The position numbers and the translations under genes were made by a program. From a bacterium (GTDB taxonomy: Bacteria; Armatimonadota; Chthonomonadetes; Chthonomonadales; JAMCWF01): 51,700 nucleotides of DNA. Below, piece after piece: positions 43,600 through 51,511 of this stretch (positions are counted from its first letter, which is position 1; each line of letters starts with the position of its first letter). The DNA lies in contig JAKBZR010000013.1 of assembly GCA_021842405.1 (NCBI GenBank), positions 1-51,700 of the forward strand, given 5' to 3'. Below the pieces are notes generated by a model. The model saw only the letters and a list, made by a program, of their open reading frames with translations. It was not told the DNA's origin and did not search any database.

Positions 43600-43798
43600 A
43601 AGAGTTCAGTTTTGCGGGAATCATTTACGACCATATTGGATGCACCCTCACCCTAACCCTCCCCCGTAAACGGGGGAGGGGATTAAGAGGGACTGGTGAA
43701 GGAGATTGCTTCGCTTCGCTCGCAATGACACCCTCCCCGCTTGCGGGGTGGGCCAGGGTGGGGTCGAACGAAAATCATTCCCATAAAACTGAACTCTT
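43600..43798. repeat. mosaic intergenic repeat, copy 5
   Basis: This 199-bp copy has both ends intact (AGAGTTCAGTTTTGCGGGAA and CCCATAAAACTGAACTCT). It contains CCTCCCCCGTAAACGGGG, the GAGATTGCTTCGCTTCGCTC module and a CTCCCCGCTTGCGGGG hairpin. Its first half matches copy 3 in inverse orientation. Confidence 0.8.
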
Positions 43799-43850
43799 TC
43801 ATCAATTGACATCGAACCGCTAATCAGGTATGATGGAAGCATAATTCAAT

Positions 43851-43977
43851 ATCGGTTTGCGGGAGCCGCTCTGTCGTGGAGCGGCGAGAAGGGGGGAAGT
43901 CCGGTCAAAGTCCGGCGCAGTCCCGCTGCGGTAGGCATGTGAATTGTGCATGCAAGCCCGAATGCCCGCCCGCAAGA
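43851..43977 (+). promoter_or_regulatory. cobalamin-type riboswitch aptamer
   Basis: The core GGGAAGTCCGGTCAAAGTCC followed by GGCGCAGTCCCGC fits the conserved cobalamin-aptamer core. AAGCCCGAATGCCCGCC (about 43953-43969) fits the B12 box. P1 closes with TTGCGGG (43857-43863) against CCCGCAA (43968-43974), and a strong GCCGCTC/GAGCGGC stem lies at 43865-43885. The family senses adenosylcobalamin or related B12 forms. It is on the plus strand, ahead of the prepilin-like gene. Confidence 0.85.
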
Positions 43978-44000
43978 TGCACGCTACCCTTCGCGAGATA

Positions 44001-44072
44001 GGGGATGGCGGGCCGGCATGATATAAATTATGATGCCGTTCTCGTTAAGCCATCCCAGGGGATGGTTTTTTT
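44001..44072 (+). terminator. riboswitch expression platform with Rho-independent terminator
   Basis: CCATCC (44050-44055) pairs with GGATGG (44060-44065), followed by seven T (44066-44072): a clear intrinsic terminator. GGGGATGG occurs a second time upstream (44001-44008) and can capture the same CCATCCC, giving a mutually exclusive antiterminator. A CGGCAT/ATGCCG hairpin (44014-44038) lies between them. This arrangement suggests transcriptional control by the aptamer. Confidence 0.75.
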
Positions 44073-44077
44073 ATCCG

Positions 44078-44150
44078 CCCCGATTCTGCGCTGAATCGGG
44101 GAGAAGCTCCTGAACGCGCCCGGCGCTCTCCCGTCATCAATTTGGGCGCG
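44078..44150 (+). other. two further hairpins in the prepilin-like gene leader
   Basis: CCCCGATTC/GAATCGGGG (44078-44101, 9 bp, 6-base loop) has no T-run. CGCGCCC (44115-44121) pairs with GGGCGCG (44144-44150) and ends just before the AAAGGAG ribosome-binding site at 44153-44159. These may stabilise the mRNA or hold the ribosome-binding site single-stranded. Confidence 0.45.
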
Positions 44151-44169
44151 ATAAAGGAGCAAACTAATT

Positions 44170-44925
44170 ATGCGAAATAACCAGCACCGGCGGGGCTTTA
44201 CCCTCATCGAGCTGCTCGTTGTAATCGCAATTATCGCGATACTGGCAGCCATCCTGTTTCCGGTTTTTGCGACCGCCCGCGAAAGGGCGCGGCAGATAAG
44301 CTGTGCCTCAAACCTCAAACAAATCGGTCTTGCAACCATGATGTATATGCAGGATTACGATGATGTCTATCCGCTTTACAACATTAACTGGACCATCTAC
44401 TGGTCGGGCGGCTACACCTACAGCTCATCCGGTTCCGTCGGTTGGGATAAGCAAATCGGCCTCATATACCCCTATTTAAAAAACGGTGACATAGAGCGGT
44501 GCCCCGATTGGACCGGAGAGGCGCGCTTCGGAGATACCGGCTATGGCTATAATTGGGGCTATCTGGGGTCGGACTGTTACATTACCTACGACTGCTTCAA
44601 TGCGCCCTACCCGATCATCAATCCGGCACCGGATGCCTCGATCAACTCACCGGCCGACAACATTATGTACTCCGATTCCGGCTACTACAACGCTCCCTGG
44701 TACGGCGGGGACGGCCAGATGGTGGAGACGGTCGCCATTGATCCGCCCAGCCAATGGTACGGAACGCCAACTATGGATTTCCGGCATATCGATTCGAGCA
44801 TGACGGTCAATAGTTCGGCGCAAACGGTGGTCGAACATGGGCTGGCCAATGTGGTCTTCTCCGACGGCCATGTGAAGCCGTTGAAACAAACGATGGTAAC
44901 CGATGCGATGTTCACTCGCAATTAA
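44170..44925 (+). CDS. prepilin-like secreted protein (type II/IV N-methylation motif, DG-type C-terminus)
   Basis: This 251-residue protein starts with the prepilin peptidase motif [24 protein letters not shown]. Cleavage after Gly and methylation of Phe would precede assembly as a pseudopilin. Next comes [21 protein letters not shown], a hallmark of the large pilin-like families of Planctomycetota and Armatimonadota, and the C-terminal part ends in [14 protein letters not shown] (H-x8-DG). The middle is Tyr/Trp/Ser-rich. Role: a surface or secretion pseudopilin, exact function unknown. The only upstream signal is the cobalamin-type riboswitch and its terminator, so the gene is probably B12-controlled. 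Confidence 0.9.
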   Translation: MRNNQHRRGFTLIELLVVIAIIAILAAILFPVFATARERARQISCASNLKQIGLATMMYMQDYDDVYPLYNINWTIYWSGGYTYSSSGSVGWDKQIGLIYPYLKNGDIERCPDWTGEARFGDTGYGYNWGYLGSDCYITYDCFNAPYPIINPAPDASINSPADNIMYSDSGYYNAPWYGGDGQMVETVAIDPPSQWYGTPTMDFRHIDSSMTVNSSAQTVVEHGLANVVFSDGHVKPLKQTMVTDAMFTRN

Positions 44926-44940
44926 TCCGGTAAAATGAAT

Positions 44941-45081
44941 GAGTTCAGTTCTCTGGGTAGTTTAGGTAGCTGACACCTACCCCCTACCGCAATAATCAAC
45001 TCCCTCCCCCCTCGTGGGGGAGGGTTGGGGTGGGGGGGCGATCAATGCTGCTATAAATCGTCCCCAAGGAAATAAACTCTT
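44941..45081. repeat. mosaic intergenic repeat, copy 6
   Basis: The left end is GAGTTCAGTTCTCTGGGTA, as in copy 4. The right end (AAATAAACTCTT) is degenerate. The interior holds CTCCCTCCCCCCTCGTGGGG. It lies just after the prepilin-like gene; the rest of the gap to 45303 shows no gene. Confidence 0.65.
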
Positions 45082-45303
45082 ACCAGTATCATCGGCCTAT
45101 AGGTATAATTTTCAATGCACGGATTGTACTTACGGATCAGCGCTTTACCCTGCATTTTCAGCCGCTGAGAATTACAGCCACCGCTTTTTCCGTAAATAAG
45201 TTCGAATCGGTTTCGTGGTGAGCCGGCCGAAACGATCACCGGATGTCAGTGACGATATCTGGCTCGCGCGACCGGCTCCCTGCTATATAAGGAGGAAGAT
45301 GCG

Positions 45304-45810
45304 GTGTTTCGGCTGCGATTTCACAATATCAGAGGTGGAGTGCTCGCCTTCAGTATATGCGTGTTGGGTGCATTGTGGCTGCCGGCAACATGCTGGGCGG
45401 CCAAACCGGCCCCCATCGCGCTGACCCAATTTCACATCAACGATTTCGCTGCCTATTGCCAGACCGCTATCATTGACCTGCGTGATTGCAGCGCAGCTCA
45501 TCGGCCGTCTGAATCAGCACAAGCCTATGTGAAGCGTATGGGGGGTTATCTCTCGGCGCTGATAAAGGTTGAAAAGCAGACCGAGCCAATCCGCGTAATG
45601 CCCATTCTACAGGACAATTCACCATCCAACCGCAAGACGTGGAGCAACGTCTGCAAAGAGGCTTACAAATTACCACAATGGGTGACGAGGCTGGATTTGT
45701 TATGGCGTAAGCGGGATCATGTGCCGCTGACTCATATCGGCGACGCGCTGCTTCGCTCCAAAATCTGCGTGGAAGCGATGGAGAACGGCCTGCGAAACGC
45801 CCGCCCTTAA
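45304..45810 (+). CDS. small exported protein of unknown function
   Basis: This 168-residue protein starts at a GTG with AAGGAGG about eight bases upstream. The N-terminus is basic, followed by a signal peptide (VLAFSICVLGALWLPATCWAA). The mature part is helical and basic, with four cysteines (residues 52, 61, 120 and 158), and has no motif I recognise. It is separated from the neighbouring prepilin-like gene by a repeat and from the large glycosidase by 161 bp, so it is probably its own unit. Confidence 0.6.
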   Translation: MFRLRFHNIRGGVLAFSICVLGALWLPATCWAAKPAPIALTQFHINDFAAYCQTAIIDLRDCSAAHRPSESAQAYVKRMGGYLSALIKVEKQTEPIRVMPILQDNSPSNRKTWSNVCKEAYKLPQWVTRLDLLWRKRDHVPLTHIGDALLRSKICVEAMENGLRNARP

Positions 45811-45971
45811 ACCGACTATATTTTTCTTACCTGGTGCTCGCATCACAATCGGTGAATCAAAGCTCCATTTGCGAACGATGATCGGGCCATACACGTCTCC
45901 ACCGAAGCTCAAATAGCGTGAGCTCTGCCGCGACTGAGTTGGCTTTAATATAATGATTGTCGGAGGTTGAT

Positions 45972-48881
45972 TTGACACGTTTCGCGAAATTAACGGCGAT
46001 CCTTTTGGCGCTGACCCTTTTCGGGAGTTGGCGCCGGCAAGCCGCCGCACTGGAGACACCGATGCAGGTAACCGGAGAAAACCTCGCTCCCAACCCAGGC
46101 TTTGAAATCCTGAATCCGGCCGGAAATAACTTTCCGGTCGGGTGGTCCGCCATCGTTCCTTCCGGCGTAGAGCCGGATGCGTCGGTCAATATCACCAAGG
46201 AAGCTCATTCGGGCAGCCTGGCGGTGGAAATGAGAAGCACGTCAGCCGCCGTTTGCGGATTGAACTCAGTGATTGTGCCCGTTGCACGCGGTAAGCTGAC
46301 CTTCTGGTTCCACGCGATCTCATCGAGCGCGGCAGGACAAAATTTGGTCTTTTATGTGATCGGAGTGAACTCGGCCGGAATTGAAGCGGCGCCGCGGGTT
46401 GCGTTTGTCGTTCCTTCGGCCGATGTGGGTGGCGGGAAGTGGCACCAGGGCTCTCTTCAATTTGATTACCGGGATCAGCCGCAGATCGTGGGCATTATCC
46501 TCGCCCCTCGCATCAATGAAAACAGCCCGACCGGCGCCGGGGATTGGATTCTGGATGATGTGGACGTGAGAGATGGCTGGCGTCCGGCGACCCTTCATAT
46601 CTCCGCATTCTGGGCGGCCAGTACCCTGCAACCGGTCAATAAAGCGGTTACGGTGGGCGTGCAAATCACAAACGTCGGTGATGTAGCGTCGGAGGCATCG
46701 GAGGTCAGGCTGTCGCTGCCGGCGGGGGTGGAGTTGGAACCGGGGTTCGAGACTGAAGATCATTGTAAACCGCTGGCCAGTCAGCAATCATGGCGCGGCG
46801 AGTGGCGCCTCAAGGCAGTGCGGCCGATGGAGGCCACCCTTCGCGTAACCGCCGTCCAGGGTGATCACGCCGAGGAGGCGGAGTGCCGGATTCTGTTCGT
46901 CAGCCATCACAACCGACGCTTCCTTTGCACCGGCGCCGATGGCTCATGGGAGCATTATCCTCCGCTTCAAACTCTACAGCGTGGCGATGAGGAACCCCTG
47001 CGTCCACTCCGTTACGCCAATTCGGATGCGCTGCCTGATAGTCCATTCGGTATTGCGGTTCAGTTGCCCCGAGCGCAGAACCTGGAGACGATCTTTGAGC
47101 CGTGCTTTCTGAATGACGGTAATCCCCATACCTATTGGGCCGGATGGCCTCACGCCACCGCGATGCCGGGCCCGCCCGATTGGGTTGAGGTGCGGCTTCC
47201 TCATAAGGTGAAGGTGGATGCGGTCCGGCTGACGCCCTATTGGCATGGGCAGGGATTCCCGGTTGATTTCCAGATCGAAACGGCAGCCGGAAGACGTCCT
47301 TGGCGAACGGTCGTGAGCGAATACGCTTATCGCCTCGCATCCGGCAAGGAGGAGCAGCCGGTGACCTTCGCATTTCCGGCGGTGGAAGCCAACCGGGTGC
47401 GACTCACGGTGAGCCGCTTCTCCCAGGTACCCGGCTTTTACACCGATTTCAGCTCCCCGTATGAGTGTCGCCTCGCCGAAATCGAGGTGTTGGACCTACA
47501 TGGTCGAAACGTGGCGCTGACCTCGGAGGGTGGCTCGGTCGCTTGCTCCTCAACCTACCATAGCTATTTTTCGGAGCGGGATCGCATCGGCAAAGCCTTC
47601 CCCGACATTTTTAAGCTGGGAATTAAGTGGATCCGCGTGGGGCACCGGGGAGACCCCACCTGCTGGAGCGCGGTGGAGCGCGTGAAGGGCCACTACTCGG
47701 TTGATCCGCGAACGGATGCGGCCATCACCGAGTGCGCAAAACGGGGTGTTCACATCCTCTACACGCTGGATTACGGCAATCCCCTCTATCAGCGCACCCC
47801 GACGCTGGGCGACCCGGGGCCCCTCTGGCACCAGGGGCATCCTTTTTACGGTGAGGCAGGACCGACCACGCCGGCGGCTCAGCGTGGCTTTGTGAACTAT
47901 TGCGGCTGGGTGGCAAAGCACTTCAAAGGCCGCGTTTCGGCCTACGAGATTTGGAACGAGGAGAATTCGTGGGCTTGGTTCGGTGAGCCACCCGACCCGG
48001 CCGCGTTCGGTAGGCTGGTGAAGGACGCGGCGCGCCGTATCAAAGAGGTTGATCCCCACGCGATGGTGGTGTTCGGCGGGACGGCGGCTCTGGCGCCGAC
48101 CTTTCTCAAAGCGGCATTGAAAGAGGGCGCCGGGCCGTATCTGAATGCGATCGCTTTCCATCCTTACGGGCTGCCGAAGCCGGAAGGTGCGGTCGGCGCC
48201 CTCGATGTGGTGGATGGCAAGCAAGAAGGAATCCCTCCTGAGAAGCTGGACTTTCATGATTATGCCGACGTGCTGGCCGGCCTGCGCCGCTGGATCGAGC
48301 CGTACTGTCCCAAGGCGCAGCTCTGGGCCGACGAGTGGAACGTGCTGGTGCGCCGGCAGGGAATGGCCTATCCCGGCGTAAGCGAGCTGACCCAGGCTAA
48401 GACTCTGGCCCGCTTCTATGTGACCAACCTGTTTTACGGCGTCCATGCCTTCTGGTGGTCGCTCTTTAACGACAACGGTGCTCTGGAGTGGGGGTTGCTG
48501 CGCTCGGCCGATATGAGCCGGATGCCCTCTTTCTATACCTGCCGCGCGATCTGCACCACCCTCAGCGGGGCCGCTCCGGATCGAGGCGTAAAGGCGGAGC
48601 TGGACACCACCGCCCCCGATAAGACGATCTGGACTTTTCGAGGGCGGCGAGGATCCCTGCTGATTGCGGCCTACTCCGCGCTCGACACCAGTCAGATGAA
48701 GGACGATGCACCGGGTACTCCTGGCACCCTCGTAATCCAGGGAGTTCATCCACATCTCATCGAGGCGATCGATCCGCTCTATGGCGTGACCCAGCGCCTC
48801 CACTTTACGGACACGACGAATGGAGTGGAGGTGCCAGACCTTTTGATTCGGGATTATCCGATGATACTGCGGATACGATAA
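45972..48881 (+). CDS. secreted multidomain glycoside hydrolase (clan-A-like TIM barrel)
   Basis: This 969-residue protein is taken from a TTG at 45972 with GGAGG five bases upstream; an earlier TTG at 45957 lacks such a site. Signal peptide: LTAILLALTLFGSW. An N-terminal jelly-roll carbohydrate-binding domain (about 30-200, NLAPNPGFE ... WILDDVDV) is followed by an Ig-like stretch. A discoidin (F5/8 type C)-like domain follows (about 350-530, with DGNPHTYWAGWP). The catalytic TIM barrel is about 560-830. YEIWNEEN gives the acid/base Glu and LWADEWN the nucleophile, as in GH5/GH39-like clan A enzymes. The exact GH family and substrate are unresolved. Confidence 0.8.
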   Translation: MTRFAKLTAILLALTLFGSWRRQAAALETPMQVTGENLAPNPGFEILNPAGNNFPVGWSAIVPSGVEPDASVNITKEAHSGSLAVEMRSTSAAVCGLNSVIVPVARGKLTFWFHAISSSAAGQNLVFYVIGVNSAGIEAAPRVAFVVPSADVGGGKWHQGSLQFDYRDQPQIVGIILAPRINENSPTGAGDWILDDVDVRDGWRPATLHISAFWAASTLQPVNKAVTVGVQITNVGDVASEASEVRLSLPAGVELEPGFETEDHCKPLASQQSWRGEWRLKAVRPMEATLRVTAVQGDHAEEAECRILFVSHHNRRFLCTGADGSWEHYPPLQTLQRGDEEPLRPLRYANSDALPDSPFGIAVQLPRAQNLETIFEPCFLNDGNPHTYWAGWPHATAMPGPPDWVEVRLPHKVKVDAVRLTPYWHGQGFPVDFQIETAAGRRPWRTVVSEYAYRLASGKEEQPVTFAFPAVEANRVRLTVSRFSQVPGFYTDFSSPYECRLAEIEVLDLHGRNVALTSEGGSVACSSTYHSYFSERDRIGKAFPDIFKLGIKWIRVGHRGDPTCWSAVERVKGHYSVDPRTDAAITECAKRGVHILYTLDYGNPLYQRTPTLGDPGPLWHQGHPFYGEAGPTTPAAQRGFVNYCGWVAKHFKGRVSAYEIWNEENSWAWFGEPPDPAAFGRLVKDAARRIKEVDPHAMVVFGGTAALAPTFLKAALKEGAGPYLNAIAFHPYGLPKPEGAVGALDVVDGKQEGIPPEKLDFHDYADVLAGLRRWIEPYCPKAQLWADEWNVLVRRQGMAYPGVSELTQAKTLARFYVTNLFYGVHAFWWSLFNDNGALEWGLLRSADMSRMPSFYTCRAICTTLSGAAPDRGVKAELDTTAPDKTIWTFRGRRGSLLIAAYSALDTSQMKDDAPGTPGTLVIQGVHPHLIEAIDPLYGVTQRLHFTDTTNGVEVPDLLIRDYPMILRIR

Positions 48882-49093
48882 ATTCGGACTTCGGCGCAAT
48901 CCAACAAATCACATTCTTTTTGGCACGACCCATCGGGTTGTCATTCGGTGGCCGCAAAGCGGAACCCGGAATCCAGAGATCAGCATCCCTGCCTGCCGGT
49001 CTGCCTACCTGCAATAGGAAGGAGCCCAGGCGGGCAGGTAAGTTCGATGCGGCCTTCCGAGCAATTTAGGGGGATCGATGTTACCCTTACATC
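48882..49093. other. intergenic region with REP-like and CTGCCTGCC modules
   Basis: GGCCGCAAAGCGGAACCCGG (from 48950) repeats the module near 36893, and several CTGCCTGCC/GGCGGGCAGG stretches follow. No gene is seen. Similar CTGCCTGC modules recur at 49250-49350, on the far side of the small Trp-rich ORF. Confidence 0.5.
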
Positions 49094-49222
49094 TCATCTC
49101 AAATACCATGCTCGGTGACACAGCAGTCCGTACTGCAAGCAGACGTAGGCGAAAGCCCAGCCGGAAAACCATAGCGGCATCCATTTCACAATCGGAATCC
49201 AATTTGCCTTCAACCAATTCAT
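49094..49222 (-). CDS. small Trp-rich membrane protein (42 aa)
   Basis: A 42-codon frame on the minus strand begins at ATG with AAGGAGG eleven bases upstream. The product (MNWLKANWIPIVKWMP ...) has seven tryptophans and a hydrophobic core LWFSGWAFAYVCLQYGLL (17-34), consistent with a single-pass membrane peptide with interfacial Trp residues. No family is recognised. The coding case rests on the ribosome-binding site and composition; it lies between repeat-rich stretches. Confidence 0.45.
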   Translation of the reverse strand: MNWLKANWIPIVKWMPLWFSGWAFAYVCLQYGLLCHRAWYLR

Positions 49223-49502
49223 TACTGTCGAAACCTCCTTTTCCAGGCTGCCTGCCGGTGCCGGCATCCATTATGCTCCATCTGTTATTGGTTTTACCTG
49301 CCTGCTACAGGCAGGCACCATTCGCCCTGTGCACCTGTCTGCCGCCAGGAATGGCCATTTGCTGACCAGACTGACTGCAAGCCTGAGCCCTCTGGCTACC
49401 AGGGAGTGATTCCTCGTTTCAATAGTCTCCTTATGCCAGTATATTCGGAAAATCGCTTTCTCTTGAAGGAATATTGCCACCGAGCACGAATATTCGTTTA
49501 TC

Positions 49503-50250
49503 ATGCATCACTTACCTAAATGCTTTAAAGTAAGCGGGGGGTGGATCTATTTTTGGTCAGCAACGATCATTTTATCCGCGCTGCCAACCTCCGCTCATGC
49601 TGACACGATGACCTATCTCGACAACGGCACCATCCGCATTGGCGTAGACCTCAACCTTGGCGGTGTCATCACCTATTTCGCAGGGAGTAAATCACCTCAA
49701 AACATCATAAACTCCCATGACTTAGGCCGCCAAATTCAGCAATCCTACTATTCCGGACCGGCCCCGTATGGGCATCCAGTTGCATCCTGGCCGGGCTGGC
49801 CGTGGAACCCAATCGGCACCGGCGATGTTTTCGGCCATCCGGCAAAAGTCTTGCGGTGGTCGAACAATGACAAGGAGATTTACGTCAAAAGCATTCCGAT
49901 GCAGTGGGCGCTTAATAACGTGCCCGGAAACTGCTGGTTTGAAAGCTGGATTACTTTACAGGGGAATACCGCGCTGATCCGCTGCCGGCCGTGTATACCA
50001 TTGGAAAGCTCTACCGGATTTTTTCTTATGATGGAGATCACCCCTTTGAGAATAGGGCGATTCATCAGTTCCAAAACAGCGGGCCGCCTTGGATAACGAT
50101 CCACGCCAGTGAAAACTGGGTGGCGCTGGTAAACGATCAAAACTGGGGATTGGGTACTCACCGGGCAACTATGGTGCGCCCGGCGATCAAGTAAAGGTGG
50201 CCTGGATTTCCGCGCAGCGATTGAGTCAAGGAGACTCGAGCAGACGATGA
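49503..50250 (+). pseudogene. decayed secreted-protein gene (frameshifts and internal deletions)
   Basis: An intact signal peptide (IILSALPTSAHA) is followed by MTYLDNGTIRIGVDLNLGG and a YYSGPAPYGHPV ... FGHPAKVL stretch of a conserved secreted family. After ALIRC (about 49985) the family-like sequence continues in another frame (AVYTIGKLYRIFSYDGD ... WVALVNDQNWGLG). After about 50155 it continues in a third (YSPGNYGAPGDQVKVAWISAQ), ending at a TGA at 50248. At least two frame changes, probably deletions, have broken the gene. The intact relatives I recall have unknown function. Confidence 0.8.
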
Positions 50251-50400
50251 TCGTGCTATAATTTCAGCGTTCGACCAACCGGCCGCCTGATGAAAGATTG
50301 CATTCGCGATTACGTGCCGTTACTATTCCGAAGGGCGGGGGTGGTGGCCGTTCAATTTCCAATCGTATTCTATTCATGAAAGGATGATATTGACGAGCCT

Positions 50401-51366
50401 GTGATCCAACGAAAACATCAATGCGCCATCGTGCTGGTGATGGGGTTCGTGCTGGTATCTTCCATCGCTTATGCCGCCGCCAAACCGGTCCATCCATGCC
50501 AAGAACTGAGGATGGCCTTCTTCTCCTATTCGCATTCCCAACCGCTCAACCCGGTGCTGACTCCATTCGGCAATCCGAACGCTGATCGCACCCAATACCA
50601 TCTCACCTATCAAAGCGGCCACGAACAGACCGTAACCGCCATACTAACCATTCCCAACCGCTTCAAGCCACCCTATCCGGCCGTCCTGCTGCTGGCCGGC
50701 GCCGGCGGCAGCAAGACCAGCGACTACATTATGGCCAGCGCCGAGATGCTGGCACGGGTGGGCTACGCCTCGCTAGCCATTGATGCGCAGTATCATGGCG
50801 AGCGCGCGCGGCCCGGCCGAACCACCGATCTGCATAAGATCGGCAGCGTCAGCGTGCGGAACGCATGGATTCAGACCGTCATTGATCTGCGGCGGGGTGT
50901 AGATTACCTCGATTCCCGGCGTGACATCAATCCGAAGCGGATTGGGTTCTTAGGTTTCAGCGAGGGCGCCATAATGGGGGCGATATTGGGAGGGGTCGAG
51001 CCGCGCCTGCATTGCTACTGCTTGGTGGTGCCGGGCGCCGATTTTTTGCCATGGGCCAAAAAACTGGGGCTCATAACCCCACAAAATCGCCACAATGTGG
51101 AGGTTACAGCCAAAATTCTGGATCCCATCCACTTTGTTGGACGAATTGCGCCGCGGCCGCTGCTCATCCTATCCGGGCGGCAAGATCCGATCATCCCCCG
51201 CTTCGCCACCGAGGCGCTTTATGACCATGCCAAGCAGCCTAAAAAGCTCATCTGGTATAACTCCGGCCATATTGTCCCGCTCATCGCCATCAACACGATC
51301 CGGTCGTTCTTTGTGTCCAATTTGGGCAAGAGGGCGCCGATCCACCCAATACCGGCCGGCGAATAA
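50401..51366 (+). CDS. secreted alpha/beta hydrolase (esterase/DLH-like)
   Basis: This 321-residue protein is read from a GTG and has a signal peptide (CAIVLVMGFVLVSSIAYAAA). The alpha/beta hydrolase core shows LLLAGAGGSK (oxyanion region), the nucleophile Ser in GFSEGA, the acid Asp in GRQDPIIP and His in SGHIVP, so the triad is complete. It resembles dienelactone hydrolase/acetyl-xylan-esterase-like enzymes; the substrate is unknown. In this carbohydrate-rich stretch an esterase that deacylates polysaccharide is plausible. A TATAAT at 50257-50262 may be its -10 element. It follows the decayed gene on the same strand. Confidence 0.85.
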   Translation: MIQRKHQCAIVLVMGFVLVSSIAYAAAKPVHPCQELRMAFFSYSHSQPLNPVLTPFGNPNADRTQYHLTYQSGHEQTVTAILTIPNRFKPPYPAVLLLAGAGGSKTSDYIMASAEMLARVGYASLAIDAQYHGERARPGRTTDLHKIGSVSVRNAWIQTVIDLRRGVDYLDSRRDINPKRIGFLGFSEGAIMGAILGGVEPRLHCYCLVVPGADFLPWAKKLGLITPQNRHNVEVTAKILDPIHFVGRIAPRPLLILSGRQDPIIPRFATEALYDHAKQPKKLIWYNSGHIVPLIAINTIRSFFVSNLGKRAPIHPIPAGE

Positions 51367-51511
51367 TCGTAAACACCGAAAGAGCGGTCGCCCCAAGCCG
51401 AAACCCCCACTTTGTTCCGGCCAGTCGCGCCACTAACGCCATTGCGAGTTAATCGCGGCCAAAAACAACGCACCCCTTGTGTGGATTCTTATTTGAGGCA
51501 ATACGAAACCT

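Noticed and set aside
47550-48899. 449-codon minus-strand frame
   Set aside because: It is antisense to the catalytic domain of the large glycosidase, which has clear catalytic motifs; this is a shadow frame of GC-rich codon use.
49005-49271. 88-codon minus-strand frame overlapping the Trp-rich ORF
   Set aside because: It is in another frame, has no ribosome-binding site and runs through repeat modules; the 42-codon frame is better supported.
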